Source of the DNA: Enterobacteriaceae bacterium ESL0689
GTDB lineage: Bacteria > Pseudomonadota > Gammaproteobacteria > Enterobacterales > Enterobacteriaceae
Direction of reading: 5' to 3'
DNA: 64,000 bases
Assembly: GCA_029433525.1 (NCBI GenBank)
Contig: JAQTIF010000001.1
Span: forward strand, 868,001-932,000
Positions 23,380 to 32,541 of the stretch are shown here, piece after piece. The notes under the pieces were generated by a model. That model was not told where the DNA came from and made no database searches. It saw only the letters and a list, made by a program, of their open reading frames with translations. Each line of letters starts with the position of its first letter. Position 1 is the first letter of the stretch. A program made the translations under genes and the position numbers.

Positions 23380-24018
23380 TTATTTGTCACGTTTATCGGC
23401 ACTTTGCTGCTGAGATCCGCTATCGGTGGTGGCTTGCGCTATCACACGCCTGGCACTTTCAGGACGAAAAGCGACCACCACCTCTGATGCTGTCTCAATA
23501 TAAGGCCCTTCAAGTAACTGTATACAGTAGGGAACACTGGCAAAAATCCCTGACACCAGCACCTTACCTTCTGCGTTTTTTACCCCTTCGAGCGTTTGCT
23601 GAATCGCTTTCGGCTGGCCGGGTAAATTGAGGATCAACGCCTGCTTACGAATCACGCCCATCTGGCGAGACAAGATCGCGGTCGGCACAAAGTGCAGGCT
23701 AATCTGGCGCATCTGTTCGCCGAAACCAGGCATAACGCGATCAGCTATTGCCAGCGTCGCATCGGGGGTGACATCACGACGGGCGGGTCCCGTACCGCCC
23801 GTTGTCAGGATCAAATGACACCCCATCTCATCAACCAGCTCACATAAGGTTTGTTCGATAAGTGCCTGTTCGTCAGGAATTAAGCGTGACTGAAGTTTAA
23901 AAGGCGTCGTTAATGCCCGGTCCAGCCACTCGGTCAGCGCCGGAATGCCCTTATCCTGATAAATACCACCCGACGCGCGATCCGAAACAGAAACTAAGCC
24001 AATTCGTAACGTATTCAT
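23380..24018 (-). CDS. mog: Molybdopterin adenylyltransferase
   Basis: Mog adenylylates molybdopterin before molybdate insertion by MoeA. The 212-residue product starts at ATG 24018 after a GGAA site and reads MNTLRIGLVSVSDRASGG, as in E. coli; the longer in-frame start at 24063 is not supported. The active-site motif TTGGTGPARRDVTPDAT is intact. The C-terminus extends about 17 residues past the 195-residue E. coli protein, ending in a Gln/Ser/Lys-rich tail. It is the last core gene before the accessory zone. Confidence 0.95.
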   Translation of the reverse strand: MNTLRIGLVSVSDRASGGIYQDKGIPALTEWLDRALTTPFKLQSRLIPDEQALIEQTLCELVDEMGCHLILTTGGTGPARRDVTPDATLAIADRVMPGFGEQMRQISLHFVPTAILSRQMGVIRKQALILNLPGQPKAIQQTLEGVKNAEGKVLVSGIFASVPYCIQLLEGPYIETASEVVVAFRPESARRVIAQATTDSGSQQQSADKRDK

Positions 24019-24455
24019 TGTTATTCCGTTTAATAAAATGTTTACAGAGGAAGGTGCCATCATACTGTAACCGTTGTGCGCTTTCCCGAATAATTCAAGC
24101 GATCGCGGGCAGACACCAAATGCCAGTCAGCATCACTATCTGATTGACCATTAAGACCACAAGCCATCTCCCTGTGATATTGATCGCAAAATAAGCATGA
24201 AAATAATTAACGACGGAAGGGTGTCATCGTGATCGCTGACGGCCTGTGGCAGAATCAGGCCATCTGTTATCAAGGGAGTAGACAGCGGCGACCTTTTTAT
24301 CTCCTGAAATCATCTTTCCGTAGCGTGCTGTTAATAATATCGCGGATGAATTTCCGCCGGTAAGGCCTGACAGGGAAATGATACTGATGCTGTCAGGCAG
24401 GACAACAAATCATTTCATTTTCATGAACCCCAATAATATTCATGAGGCCCGCATA
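24019..24455. other. Junction between core chromosome and type VI remnant
   Basis: I see no gene in this 437-bp stretch. Part of it (24292-24338) resembles the leader directly before tssF (26574-26620): both read TCCTGAAAT, then a CTTTCCG core, then GTGCTGTTA. A nearly palindromic GCCTGACAG/CTGTCAGGC pair lies at 24365-24396. No tRNA or att-like sequence was found here. Confidence 0.4.
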
Positions 24456-26026
24456 ATGAATCAGCCCGATTTAATAACCCCTCCGCTCAGCGCCCTGACA
24501 GCAAAGGGCCTGAACCGCTACCGTCTGATTATTCCCTCCTGTCCGGCACTGCTGGATGTGGAGGAGTTCAGTGGCCGGGAATCACTGAGTGAGCTGTACC
24601 GTTACACCATTCAGTTCACCAGTGACGAAAGGAATATCGATGCGCGCCAGATACTGAACCAGGGGGCCACGCTGATGATGGGCACCGGGCCGCTGCTGGC
24701 GCTGAGCGGACAGAAACGGGTTCACGGCGTGGTGACGTACTTCAGCCGGGTGGGCGGTTCGCGCGAGCAGGCGACCTACCGGATTGTACTCGAGCCGAAT
24801 CTGTCGCGCCTGGACAGGCAGTACCGCAGCCATCGTTTTCTGGTGGATAAATCGGTGCCGGAGGTGGTGAAGGCGGTACTGGAAGAGCACGGACTGAAAG
24901 GGTGGGAATATGAATTTCATCTTCAGAGGGACTATCCGAAAAGGGAGCAGATAAACCAGTATCGCGAGAGTGACCTGGCGTTTACAGAGCGTCTGCTGGC
25001 GGAGGTGGGGATATTTTACTACTTCACGCTGCAGCCGGACACGCAGACGGAGGTGATTCATTTTGCCGACGGCCAGCATGCATGGCGTTACGGGAAAAAG
25101 CTGCCGCTGAACAGTCCGTCGGGGGCGAATGACGGCGGGGTGGAGTCGGTGTGGGGCGTGCAGGTCGGGCACCGGATGGTGGCGCGCACGGTGACCACCG
25201 GAGACTACAGCCACCGTGAGGCGCAGAACATCCTGACCTCAGAGGCGGCGGATATGAGTCGTGGTGAAGGGGAGGGGATGACGTATGGTGATGTTTACCG
25301 TTACGGAACGCGGCGCCGTGAGCGGGGAGCGAAAATCAGTCCGGCTGCGGAAAGTGGCAACTTTCTGGCGCAGCTGGCCCATGAACGCTTTCTGGCGGGG
25401 CAGAGCACGGTAAGCGGGAGCAGCAGTGATGCGACCCTGGGCCGGGGCAGGTGCTGGACATCAGTGAAACGGTGATACCGCCGACGCTGCCGCGGGAAGC
25501 GGCGGGCGGTGTGCTGATAACCGGGGCGGATTACAGCGCGAGCCGGAAGAATGCGCTGCGGGTGGCGTGGCGGGGGATACCGTTTCGTGATAACCGCTGC
25601 TGGCGGCCGGAGGAGAAGGCACGCCCGGTGATAAGCGGCACGCTGATGGCGCGGGTGACCAGTGCCAAAAGTGAGGACATTTATGCATGGCAGGATGGTT
25701 CGGGGCTGTACCGGGTGCAGTTTGATGCTGACCGTGATGAAAAGAGCCGCGGGATGGAGAGCATGCTGGTGCGGCTGGCGAAACCTTACGGCGGGGACAG
25801 ATACGGATTTCACTTTCCACTGATAGCCGCAGGCTACTACTTTATTGCTATTTATCTTCAACGGGGCTTCGCCGGGTTAAAACAAGACCCGGAAATGGCG
25901 TTGCGTTATTTTCGTAAGGCGGCAGATGAAGGGAATCCACAGGCTCAAGCCTATCTCGGAGACAAACTGGCTCCGGCAGATATGGCACCGGATGTCTCCC
26001 GACAGTTGCTACGTTGTAACGAATAG
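24456..26026 (+). pseudogene. vgrG: Type VI spike protein VgrG, frameshifted and fused to a Sel1-repeat tail
   Basis: From ATG 24456 the frame encodes a VgrG N-terminus (gp27/gp44-like; YRLIIPSCPALLDVEEFSG, then the Phage_GPD segment with QYRESDLAFTERLLAEVGIFYYF). Near 25441 the frame fails: DATLGRGRCW should read DATL-PGQVLDIS, which resumes in the next frame at 25448, consistent with loss of one base in a C/G run. VgrG then continues to RYGFHFPLIA (about 25830), where the gp5-like core should follow. Instead it changes to a Sel1-like repeat (QDPEMALRYFRKAADEGNPQAQAYLG) and stops. It is therefore a deletion fusion with a neighbouring gene plus a frameshift, and non-functional as a spike. Confidence 0.8.
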
Positions 26027-26619
26027 GCTGATAGCTCCGTGACATCGATCGGAGATATTATATTGCTTCCGCTTTATCTGCTTGTGATAATACAGAATTA
26101 AAATTAATAAATTTTTTGTGTTGTGACAGAGATTATCCCTGTAAATTGATGGCAGGTGATGGAGGCCAGAGAATCTAGTGCTTGCCGTTAGACGTTCTGG
26201 TTATTTATTCCGCTCAATCTATTAGTATTAATAATTATTATGGCGGGTCGTCTTTGTGGTTGAATGTTACTTGATGGTAGCGAAATAGTAGCAATATGTT
26301 TTTTATATTAACATGCCGTTATCCAGAATGATTTAAATCGTTTTGTTTTTTTCTATATACGTTATGCATCGGGTTACGGCTTATTCTGGCTGATGGTGTG
26401 GTGCTGTTATGTTAATTAATGACCGGGTTATCACGCTGGTCGGTTTCCATCTGCTGCGTAAGATAACCGGCGAGCGGAGCATAAATGATGTGCTGAGTAT
26501 TATCCCCCGCATACCTCCGCCATTATTCCTGACGGGTTATGCGGTAAACCTGGTAAATTAACAGAATCGCTCTTTTCTTTTAATGTCCTGAAATAACCTT
26601 TCCGGAGAGTGCTGTTATT
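26027..26619. other. AT-rich non-coding region with a small ORF remnant
   Basis: No confident gene is present in this 593-bp stretch. A 50-codon frame (26409-26561, starting MLINDRVITLVGFHLLRK) has no ribosome site and resembles nothing I recognise; it may be the end of a deleted type VI gene. The last 47 bp are the tssF leader that resembles 24292-24338. Confidence 0.35.
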
Positions 26620-28380
26620 ATGCAAGATTTAACCCTGCGCTATTTTGATGCGGAAATGCGTTATCTGCGTGAAGCGGCAAAAGAGTTTGCCGAAGCCCAT
26701 CCTGACCGGGCAGCAATGCTGGATCTCGATAAAGCGGGCACCCCTGATCCGTATGTCGAGCGTCTGCTGGAAGGGTTTGCGTTTCTGACCGGCAGATTGC
26801 GCGAAAAGATTGACGATGATCTGCCAGAGCTGACAGAAGGGCTGGTCAGTATGCTGTGGCCGCACTATCTGCAAACGATCCCGTCACTGTCGGTGGTAGC
26901 GTTCACGCCACAGCTGTCGGAGATGAAGATAGCGGAAGTCGTGCCGGCCGGACTGGAGGTGTATTCGCAGCCGGTAGAGCCGAAGAATACCGTCTGTCGC
27001 TACCGTACCACTCAGGCACTGAAGCTCAATCCGCTGGCGGTGTCGCAGGTAACGATGACCAGTGAGCCGGATGGTCGTTCATTGCTGCGCCTGCGTTTTG
27101 CCTGTAGCTCCCAGGCCGACTGGTCGCAGGCTGACCTCAGCGATCTGAGCCTGTATCTTGATGCCGATGCGCCAGTCAGTAGTCAACTGCATCTGATGCT
27201 GACGAAACGTCAGGCAGCACTGTACCTGCGTCTGCCCGGCGAGGAACGTATTCGCCTTGATGGCTACTTCTCACCCGGTGGATTCCGGGAGGAAGATGCG
27301 CTGTGGCCGCAGGGCGATACCGCCTTCAGTGGCTACCAGTTACTGCTGGAGTATTTTACCTTCCGCGATAAGTTTATGTTTGTCCATCTGCATGGCCTGG
27401 AAGGGATTGTCCTGCCGTCGGGGATCGCCGGTTTTGATATTGAGATGGTCTTCAGTAGCCTGTGGCCTGCCGACCTGCCGCTCACTGATAGTGCCGTGCG
27501 TCTGCACTGCGTGCCAGTGATTAATCTGTTCACGCTTGAGGCCGATCCGCTGCTCATCAGTGGTGAGGAGAGTGAATATTTACTGCGTCCCCAGCGGTTA
27601 CAGGATGGTCATACTGAAATTTACTCCGTGGATTCAGTGACCAGCGCCAGTCAGAATCCCCACGGGGAATATGTGCCATTTAGCAGCTTTCGCCATAAAG
27701 GCGGGATGATGCGTCGTGAGGCACCACCCCGATACTACCATACCCGGGTGAAACGTAACGTCAGTGGACTGTATGATACCTGGCTGATCCTCGGGGGGCA
27801 GCAATGGCAGGAGGATCGGCTGCAGGAACGGGAAACGGTATCGCTGCATATTACTGGTACCAATGGCCAGTTGCCACGCCGGGCACTGCAAAGCACGCTG
27901 CTTGATCGCTGTGAACAGAGGGTTCAGACGTCACTTACTGTGCGTAATTTGTGCAAGCCGACCTTGCCAGTCTATCCACCCGCCGAAGACCGTTTCCACT
28001 GGCGGGTGCTGAGCCACCTCGGCTCCGGGTTCCTCAATATGATGAGCAGTGCGGAGGTACTACGCGGTACTCTGGCGCTGTATAACTGGCAGGAAGATGC
28101 GCTCAATACCCGGCGGCTGGAGGCGATCCGCCAGGTGACCCATCACCGTATTCAGCGTTTTGAGCAGGGCTATCTGCTGCGGGGTATTGATATTGAAATT
28201 ACGCTCGACAGCAATGGCTTTACCGGCGAAGGGGATATCCATCTGTTTGGTGAACTGCTGAACCGCTTTCTCGCGCTGTATGCCGATATGAATCAGTTTA
28301 ATCAGCTTACCCTGATTGTTCAGCCAGAAGGAAAATGTATCCGATGGAAAGAGAATCACAGTCTGCGCCTGCCCGGCTGA
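26620..28380 (+). CDS. tssF: Type VI secretion baseplate subunit TssF (VasA/ImpG)
   Basis: TssF, with TssG, forms the wedge of the type VI baseplate. The 586-residue product is full length and opens MQDLTLRYFDAEMRYLREAA, then the AEAHPDRAAMLDL and DPYVERLLEGFAFLTGRLREKIDDDLPELTEGL segments typical of the family N-terminus, with the GIDIEITLD...HLFGELLNRFLALYADMNQF signature near the C-terminus. The ATG has a CCGGAGAG ribosome site. It leads the tssF-tssG-tssJ-tssA block. No sheath, Hcp, ClpV or TssM gene is in the window, so it is probably a remnant. Confidence 0.92.
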   Translation: MQDLTLRYFDAEMRYLREAAKEFAEAHPDRAAMLDLDKAGTPDPYVERLLEGFAFLTGRLREKIDDDLPELTEGLVSMLWPHYLQTIPSLSVVAFTPQLSEMKIAEVVPAGLEVYSQPVEPKNTVCRYRTTQALKLNPLAVSQVTMTSEPDGRSLLRLRFACSSQADWSQADLSDLSLYLDADAPVSSQLHLMLTKRQAALYLRLPGEERIRLDGYFSPGGFREEDALWPQGDTAFSGYQLLLEYFTFRDKFMFVHLHGLEGIVLPSGIAGFDIEMVFSSLWPADLPLTDSAVRLHCVPVINLFTLEADPLLISGEESEYLLRPQRLQDGHTEIYSVDSVTSASQNPHGEYVPFSSFRHKGGMMRREAPPRYYHTRVKRNVSGLYDTWLILGGQQWQEDRLQERETVSLHITGTNGQLPRRALQSTLLDRCEQRVQTSLTVRNLCKPTLPVYPPAEDRFHWRVLSHLGSGFLNMMSSAEVLRGTLALYNWQEDALNTRRLEAIRQVTHHRIQRFEQGYLLRGIDIEITLDSNGFTGEGDIHLFGELLNRFLALYADMNQFNQLTLIVQPEGKCIRWKENHSLRLPG

Positions 28381-29435
28381 TGGCAGCGCTGGGTGATCGG
28401 CTGCCGTACATTAATTTTTACCGTTTCTGTCAGTTGCTGGAACACAGCCAGCTGGACAAACCGGTAATCGGCAGTGACTGGCGATTACGTGAGGAGCCGG
28501 TGCGTTTTCGTCCTCATCCGGGAATGGGTTTTCCGGCGGGCGAGCTGAAAGCTATCGAACCCGCGGAACATCCGAACCAGCCGTCTGTCGTGCGGGTGAC
28601 CTTTATGGGATTGTATGGCGTGGAGTCGCCGCTGCCATCGTCCTATGTCAACGATATTACCCAACAGCGGGAAGGGTATGAAGCCACGGCCGATTTTCTG
28701 GATATTTTTAATCACCGGTTGATTGCTCAGTATTATCGTATCTGGCGAAAATATTCTTATCCGGCCACCTTTCGCGATGGCGGACAGGATGACATTTCGC
28801 AGTATCTGCTGGGACTGGCGGGACTGGGTATTGACGGCTGTGCAAAGAACATCGCTACCCCGGTATCGCGCTTTCTGGCGTTGCTGCCGATGATGGTTCA
28901 GCCAGGCTGTACAGCTCAGGGACTGTCGTCACTGATACGGTTACTGGCTCCCCATACCCGCGCCACGCTCTGGCATCATGATAAACAGCGCATCCCGCTG
29001 GAAACCCCATTGACGATGCGCGTCAGTCAGCCGGTCAGCCTGAAAAGCCGTCCGATAATGGGTACTTACGCTACCGATGTTAATGGTCAGGTGCTGATGC
29101 ATTTAACCACCACTGACCGGGAAGAAGCGCAGGGCTGGTTGCCGGGGGGAAGTCTGCACAATGACTTAATGGCGCTGCTACATGTCTATCCCGGTTCACG
29201 GTTTGATGTGCGGCTGCGGTTGTCAGTACCCCGCAGCCTGCTGCCAGATGCCACAATGCGCTGCCACCCTGGCAGCGAGGTGGCACAACTGGGACGCACT
29301 GCCGTAATGCGTCCTCAGGCGGCAACGACGCCGCCCTCATCAGCCATGATAACGATCAGTCTGGGGCGTTTTCAGCGGCTACAGCAAAATATTCATCGCA
29401 GGGAGACCGACGAAAATGGCGATTACCATTGGTAA
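28335..29435 (+). CDS. tssG: Type VI secretion baseplate subunit TssG (VasB/ImpH)
   Basis: TssG pairs with TssF in the baseplate wedge. The 366-residue protein shows the family opening (YINFYRFCQLLEHS), the RFRPHPGMGFPAGEL and MGLYGVESPLPSSYV segments, a FLDIFNHRLIAQYYRIWRKY motif at about 116-135 and the late YPGSRFDVRLRL segment. The start overlaps the end of tssF. The alternative ATG at 28344, giving MERESQSAP, is equally plausible because the AAGGA site lies between the spacings. The end overlaps tssJ. Confidence 0.92.
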   Translation: MYPMERESQSAPARLMAALGDRLPYINFYRFCQLLEHSQLDKPVIGSDWRLREEPVRFRPHPGMGFPAGELKAIEPAEHPNQPSVVRVTFMGLYGVESPLPSSYVNDITQQREGYEATADFLDIFNHRLIAQYYRIWRKYSYPATFRDGGQDDISQYLLGLAGLGIDGCAKNIATPVSRFLALLPMMVQPGCTAQGLSSLIRLLAPHTRATLWHHDKQRIPLETPLTMRVSQPVSLKSRPIMGTYATDVNGQVLMHLTTTDREEAQGWLPGGSLHNDLMALLHVYPGSRFDVRLRLSVPRSLLPDATMRCHPGSEVAQLGRTAVMRPQAATTPPSSAMITISLGRFQRLQQNIHRRETDENGDYHW

Positions 29436-29949
29436 TATCCGCTGGCTGCTGATGGCGGCCATCATCACTTCATTAGCCGGTTGCGGGCTGACACAGCAGG
29501 TCAGCGACAATACGGTCGCTATGACCCGGGCAATTTTTTATAAGCAAGTTAAAACATTGCATCTGGAAATCCGCGCCCGTGAGGCGGTTAACCACAACGC
29601 GGGTGGTGTGTCACTGTCCACGGTAGTGCGAATTTATCAGCTTAAGGCACGCAACACCTTTGATAGTACCGATTACCCGTCACTGTTTAAGGCTGATAGT
29701 CAGGCCATTCACGCTGATGTACTGGCACAAAAAGATATCCGCCTGCAACCGGGAGCCACTGTGACCGTGACGATGCCATTGGCGGAAGAGGCCAGCTATG
29801 TGGCGTTGGCAGGGATGTTTCTCGCTCCGGATCAGCAGCGTAACAACTGGCGCATCGTGCTGAGTCGCGATGACCTCGATCCGGACAAAGCGCGGATTAT
29901 CGAAGCGGGAGATAACCGGCTGACGTTGCTGGAGATAAAGGCGAAGTGA
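29416..29949 (+). CDS. tssJ: Type VI secretion outer-membrane lipoprotein TssJ
   Basis: TssJ anchors the TssJLM membrane complex to the outer membrane. The 177-residue protein has a lipoprotein signal with lipobox LAGC (Cys about residue 23), then the transthyretin-like domain with VVRIYQLKARNTFDSTDY and QPGATVTVTMPLAEEASYVALAG. Its start lies within the 3' end of tssG, a translationally coupled arrangement. The partner genes tssL and tssM are absent from the window. Confidence 0.9.
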   Translation: MAITIGNIRWLLMAAIITSLAGCGLTQQVSDNTVAMTRAIFYKQVKTLHLEIRAREAVNHNAGGVSLSTVVRIYQLKARNTFDSTDYPSLFKADSQAIHADVLAQKDIRLQPGATVTVTMPLAEEASYVALAGMFLAPDQQRNNWRIVLSRDDLDPDKARIIEAGDNRLTLLEIKAK

Positions 29950-30083
29950 TATTGCCGGGGCAGAATTGTACTTTCCGGAAGACAAACCGGATAGCCAGGG
30001 CTTTGTTCGCCTGCCAGAAGCCATCTTCTCAGTCAGCGCGGATGCCATAACTAACACGATGATATTCATCAAGGGAACATAAA
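29950..30083 (+). other. Gap with a short unidentified coding remnant
   Basis: In the gap between tssJ and tssA one frame stays open for about 43 codons (from about 29951 to TAA at 30079-30081) and reads GAELYFPEDKPDSQGFVRLP and on to MIFIKGT. It looks like protein but has no start codon or ribosome site. It may be the end of a type VI gene deleted from between tssJ and tssA; I cannot assign it. Confidence 0.35.
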
Positions 30084-31694
30084 ATGACGATGGCAAAAGC
30101 ATTGCTGGCACAGTGTGTGCCCGATGAAGCCCGGCAGTTATCGCTGTGTAACAATTTACAGGAGAGATTATCGCAATGGGATAACTGGCTGAAACCTTTA
30201 GCTCAGGGGGAAGGGGTAGGGCAGGATCCTGTCAGTGATGACGATTTCCAGTTGATGCGCGAGGAGATCAACAAACTTTCTGGCACCGATGGTGAAAAAC
30301 TTTGCCAGTTGAGTGAAAAAATTCTCTGTTATAGCGCCAGGGATTTCCGTGTCGTCACCTGGTATATCTATGCCCGCCTGCAACGGGAAGGTGAGATGGG
30401 GTTGTGTGAGGGACTGCAGTTGCTGACTGCGATGCTTATGCGCTACGGTGCGCGCTGTCATCCGTGTCGTCCCAATGCGCGTAAGTCGGCGCTTGAGTGG
30501 CTCAACAGTACCAAAATGCAGGATGCGCTTGCACGCTGGCCGGATGCCAACCGCGAGCAGACTTCTCAGACTGCTGCCGTGCTGAGTTTGCTGGAGAGTC
30601 AGCTGGAAAGCTGGCCGCAAGCTGAGCGCCCGGTACTCAATGGCTTAACCCGTGTGCTGGAGGAGCGTCTGGCGGGCTCCGGCGGACTGGATGGACTCAC
30701 GCCGCAAAACAACACATCCGTTGACACTCCCGCTGATTCGACGCCTAGGCCGTCAGCGCCAGAGAGTAGTGTCAGGTCCGAGGGCGAATTTTTAAGTCAG
30801 TCGAAAATGCTCTCCCGCTGGCTGGCCGGGCAGTCGAATGGCTGGCTGGCGTCCCACCGCCTGATGAAAACAGTTCGCTGGGATACCGTGGCGCAACTTC
30901 CGTCGCTGGATGCCAGCGGTCGTAGCCGACTTTTACCACCGAAAGCGGATTATCGCGCGCAGCTGAAACGTCTGTATTTGCAACAGAACTGGATAGAGCT
31001 GGTCGAGCAGGCCAGTACTATTTTTGGTGAAGGCGGCAACGGCTTCTGGCTCGATCTACAGTGGTATCTCTGGCAGGGGCTGACCTATGCCGGACACCCC
31101 TGGGATAGCTGGGCCGATTATATCCTCAGCGATCTGCGGTTGTTGCTGGCCCGGCTGCCGGGGCTTGAACAACTGTTGTGGAGCGATGGCTCTCCGTTTG
31201 CCGATGAAGTGACGCTGATCTGGATCAGAGAAAAGGTTAATGACGATCTGTCTGGGTTTGGCGATCAGCCGGTGACGGTAAGTACGGAACGACAGGCGGA
31301 TGACATTTTCGCGCTGGAAGAAGAGGCGATAGCAAAAGGTGACAGCGACGGCCCGGAAGCAGCGCTGGACTGGCTGCAGCATCGTCCGGGGATGGCGTCA
31401 CCTCGCAGCCGCTGGTTACTGCGTCTGTTGATGGCCCGTGTTGCCGAACAGTTTGGCCGCCATGAAATGGCACTTCATCTGCTCGCTGAGCTATCGAAGA
31501 TCGCACCGCAACTGACACTCAACGACTGGGAGCCTGCGCTGTTATTTGAAGTACAAGCGCGTCGCCTGAAGTTATTGCGTCTGAAAGCCGGTCGTAGTGA
31601 AAGCGATAAAGCCCGCCTCGTTGCGGAAATGGATGAGCTGCTGGCCAGCCTGATTGCTATCGATCCAGCGAGGGCGATGGTGTTGTGTGGCTGA
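30084..31694 (+). CDS. tssA: Type VI secretion TssA-like protein with VasJ-type C-terminus
   Basis: The 536-residue protein has an ImpA-type N-terminal domain, ending in the YSARDFRVVTWYIYARLQ and CEGLQLLTAMLMRYG helices, and a C-terminal VC_A0119/VasJ-like domain (LLPPKADYRAQLKRLYLQ, then FWLDLQWYLWQGL and the final helices). TssA proteins prime or cap the sheath during tail assembly. The ATG follows AAGGGAAC. It is the last intact type VI gene; immediately after it a DUF4160 gene begins. The identification is good at family level, less so for the exact TssA clade. Confidence 0.85.
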   Translation: MTMAKALLAQCVPDEARQLSLCNNLQERLSQWDNWLKPLAQGEGVGQDPVSDDDFQLMREEINKLSGTDGEKLCQLSEKILCYSARDFRVVTWYIYARLQREGEMGLCEGLQLLTAMLMRYGARCHPCRPNARKSALEWLNSTKMQDALARWPDANREQTSQTAAVLSLLESQLESWPQAERPVLNGLTRVLEERLAGSGGLDGLTPQNNTSVDTPADSTPRPSAPESSVRSEGEFLSQSKMLSRWLAGQSNGWLASHRLMKTVRWDTVAQLPSLDASGRSRLLPPKADYRAQLKRLYLQQNWIELVEQASTIFGEGGNGFWLDLQWYLWQGLTYAGHPWDSWADYILSDLRLLLARLPGLEQLLWSDGSPFADEVTLIWIREKVNDDLSGFGDQPVTVSTERQADDIFALEEEAIAKGDSDGPEAALDWLQHRPGMASPRSRWLLRLLMARVAEQFGRHEMALHLLAELSKIAPQLTLNDWEPALLFEVQARRLKLLRLKAGRSESDKARLVAEMDELLASLIAIDPARAMVLCG

Positions 31695-31716
31695 TAAAAT
31701 CTGACAGGGAAAATAG

Positions 31717-32093
31717 TATGCCTGCGGTCTTAGAGCCTATCCCATTAGGCGTTATTGGCGCAGCCAGTTTGGACACGGACAGCGCGGAGAAACCGCAGCG
31801 TACACGGAGTACGTGAGGATTTCGAGCACTGCCCAGGGACAAAATGGCAAGTAAAATAGCCTAATGGGATAGGCTCTTAAGGAGTGGTGCTTTTCGATTC
31901 TCCTTTTACAGTCATGAACCTGATGACCCACATATATTGATAAGGGTAATGTAACCGCTCTAACAGGGTTACATGATATCAGCGTCGTGTGGAGTGTAGG
32001 ATTGGTTTCGCACGAACTTCATGAATGATAACATCTGGTTAAAGAACATCAGATAATACTCCGGGAGGCCTGGGATGCTGATTTCACAAAGTG
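31717..32093 (+). pseudogene. DUF4160 protein gene broken by a MITE-like insertion
   Basis: The five codons MPAVL (31717-31731) are separated by a 144-bp inverted-repeat element from RSGAFRFSFYSHEPDDPHILIRVM (31880-31951), together the N-terminus of a DUF4160 protein. After a stop, a second frame carries the C-terminal half: HDISVVWSVGLVSHELHE, two adjacent stops, then HLVKEHQIILREAWDADFTK ending at TGA 32091-32093. That end overlaps the DUF2442 start, the usual two-gene order of this toxin-antitoxin-like pair. The gene is thus interrupted, frameshifted and nonsense-mutated. Confidence 0.75.
31733..31876. mobile_element. 144-bp MITE-like inverted-repeat element
   Basis: The element is bounded by perfect 18-bp inverted repeats, GAGCCTATCCCATTAGGC, and flanked on both sides by TTA (31730-31732 and 31877-31879), consistent with a 3-bp target duplication. 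It contains no gene; its interior is palindrome-rich (CACGTACTCCGTGTACGC on one strand). It sits inside codon 5-6 of the DUF4160 gene. I know no transposase to assign it to; searching the repeat genome-wide would show copy number. Confidence 0.7.
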
Positions 32094-32338
32094 AGAATGA
32101 TATTCGCGTCATGAATGTCTGCATTGATGATGATTGCCTGACAGTTGATCTCATGGATGGGCGTAGTATCTCTGTTCCTGTTGCCTGGTTTCCTCGTCTT
32201 GCTGCTGGTACGGCTGAGCAGCGACAAAACTGGATACTTTGTGGTGCGGGATATGGTATCCACTGGCCTGATCTGGATGAGGATCTGAGCACCGAAGGGC
32301 TGCTGCGTGGTGCTAAAGGTGTGCATCCCCGGTTCTGA
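32075..32338 (+). CDS. DUF2442 domain protein
   Basis: An 87-residue protein of the DUF2442 family: a central DGRSISVPVAWFPRLAAGTA strand-helix, then NWILCGAGYGIHWPDLDEDLSTEGLLRG. The family usually follows DUF4160 and is regarded as its antitoxin-like partner. The ATG has a strong GGGAGG ribosome site at 32062-32067, inside the tail of the broken DUF4160 gene. It remains intact although its partner is dead. The sequence around its stop reappears in the ICE at 45363-45403. Confidence 0.88.
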   Translation: MLISQSENDIRVMNVCIDDDCLTVDLMDGRSISVPVAWFPRLAAGTAEQRQNWILCGAGYGIHWPDLDEDLSTEGLLRGAKGVHPRF

Positions 32339-32480
32339 CGGGGGTAATCTGACAACTGTCTTGACACTTATCGGTCAACGTGAATGGTAGCATGCAGATG
32401 CCGGGGAGTCGTCAGCAGTCGGGTAGCTCCTCTACTCAACACCAGGAATGGTGACAACCTCAGCAACTGGTATCAAGTGG
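32339..32480. other. Flank between DUF2442 and IS1
   Basis: No gene is seen. The first 20 bp continue the similarity to the ICE sequence at 45387-45403, and TTGAC/GGTCAA arms form a weak hairpin near 32363-32380. The right edge is the IS1 left end. Confidence 0.4.
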
Positions 32481-32541
32481 GGGTTATGTATTCAACATAT
32501 TGATCACGTTGTATCATCGCTCTTTTTATCAGAGACACCAG

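Noticed and set aside
24019..24455. Left att site of an island beside mog
   Set aside because: I looked for a tRNA-Phe-like core or other direct repeat of 33908-33957 and found none here.
24582..25214. A 210-codon frame antisense to vgrG
   Set aside because: A shadow of GC-rich vgrG codons; rich in His/Arg/Gln with no family resemblance.
26409..26561. Small gene MLINDRVITLVG
   Set aside because: No ribosome site, no recognisable family, and it lies in a decayed AT-rich gap; kept only as a remnant note.
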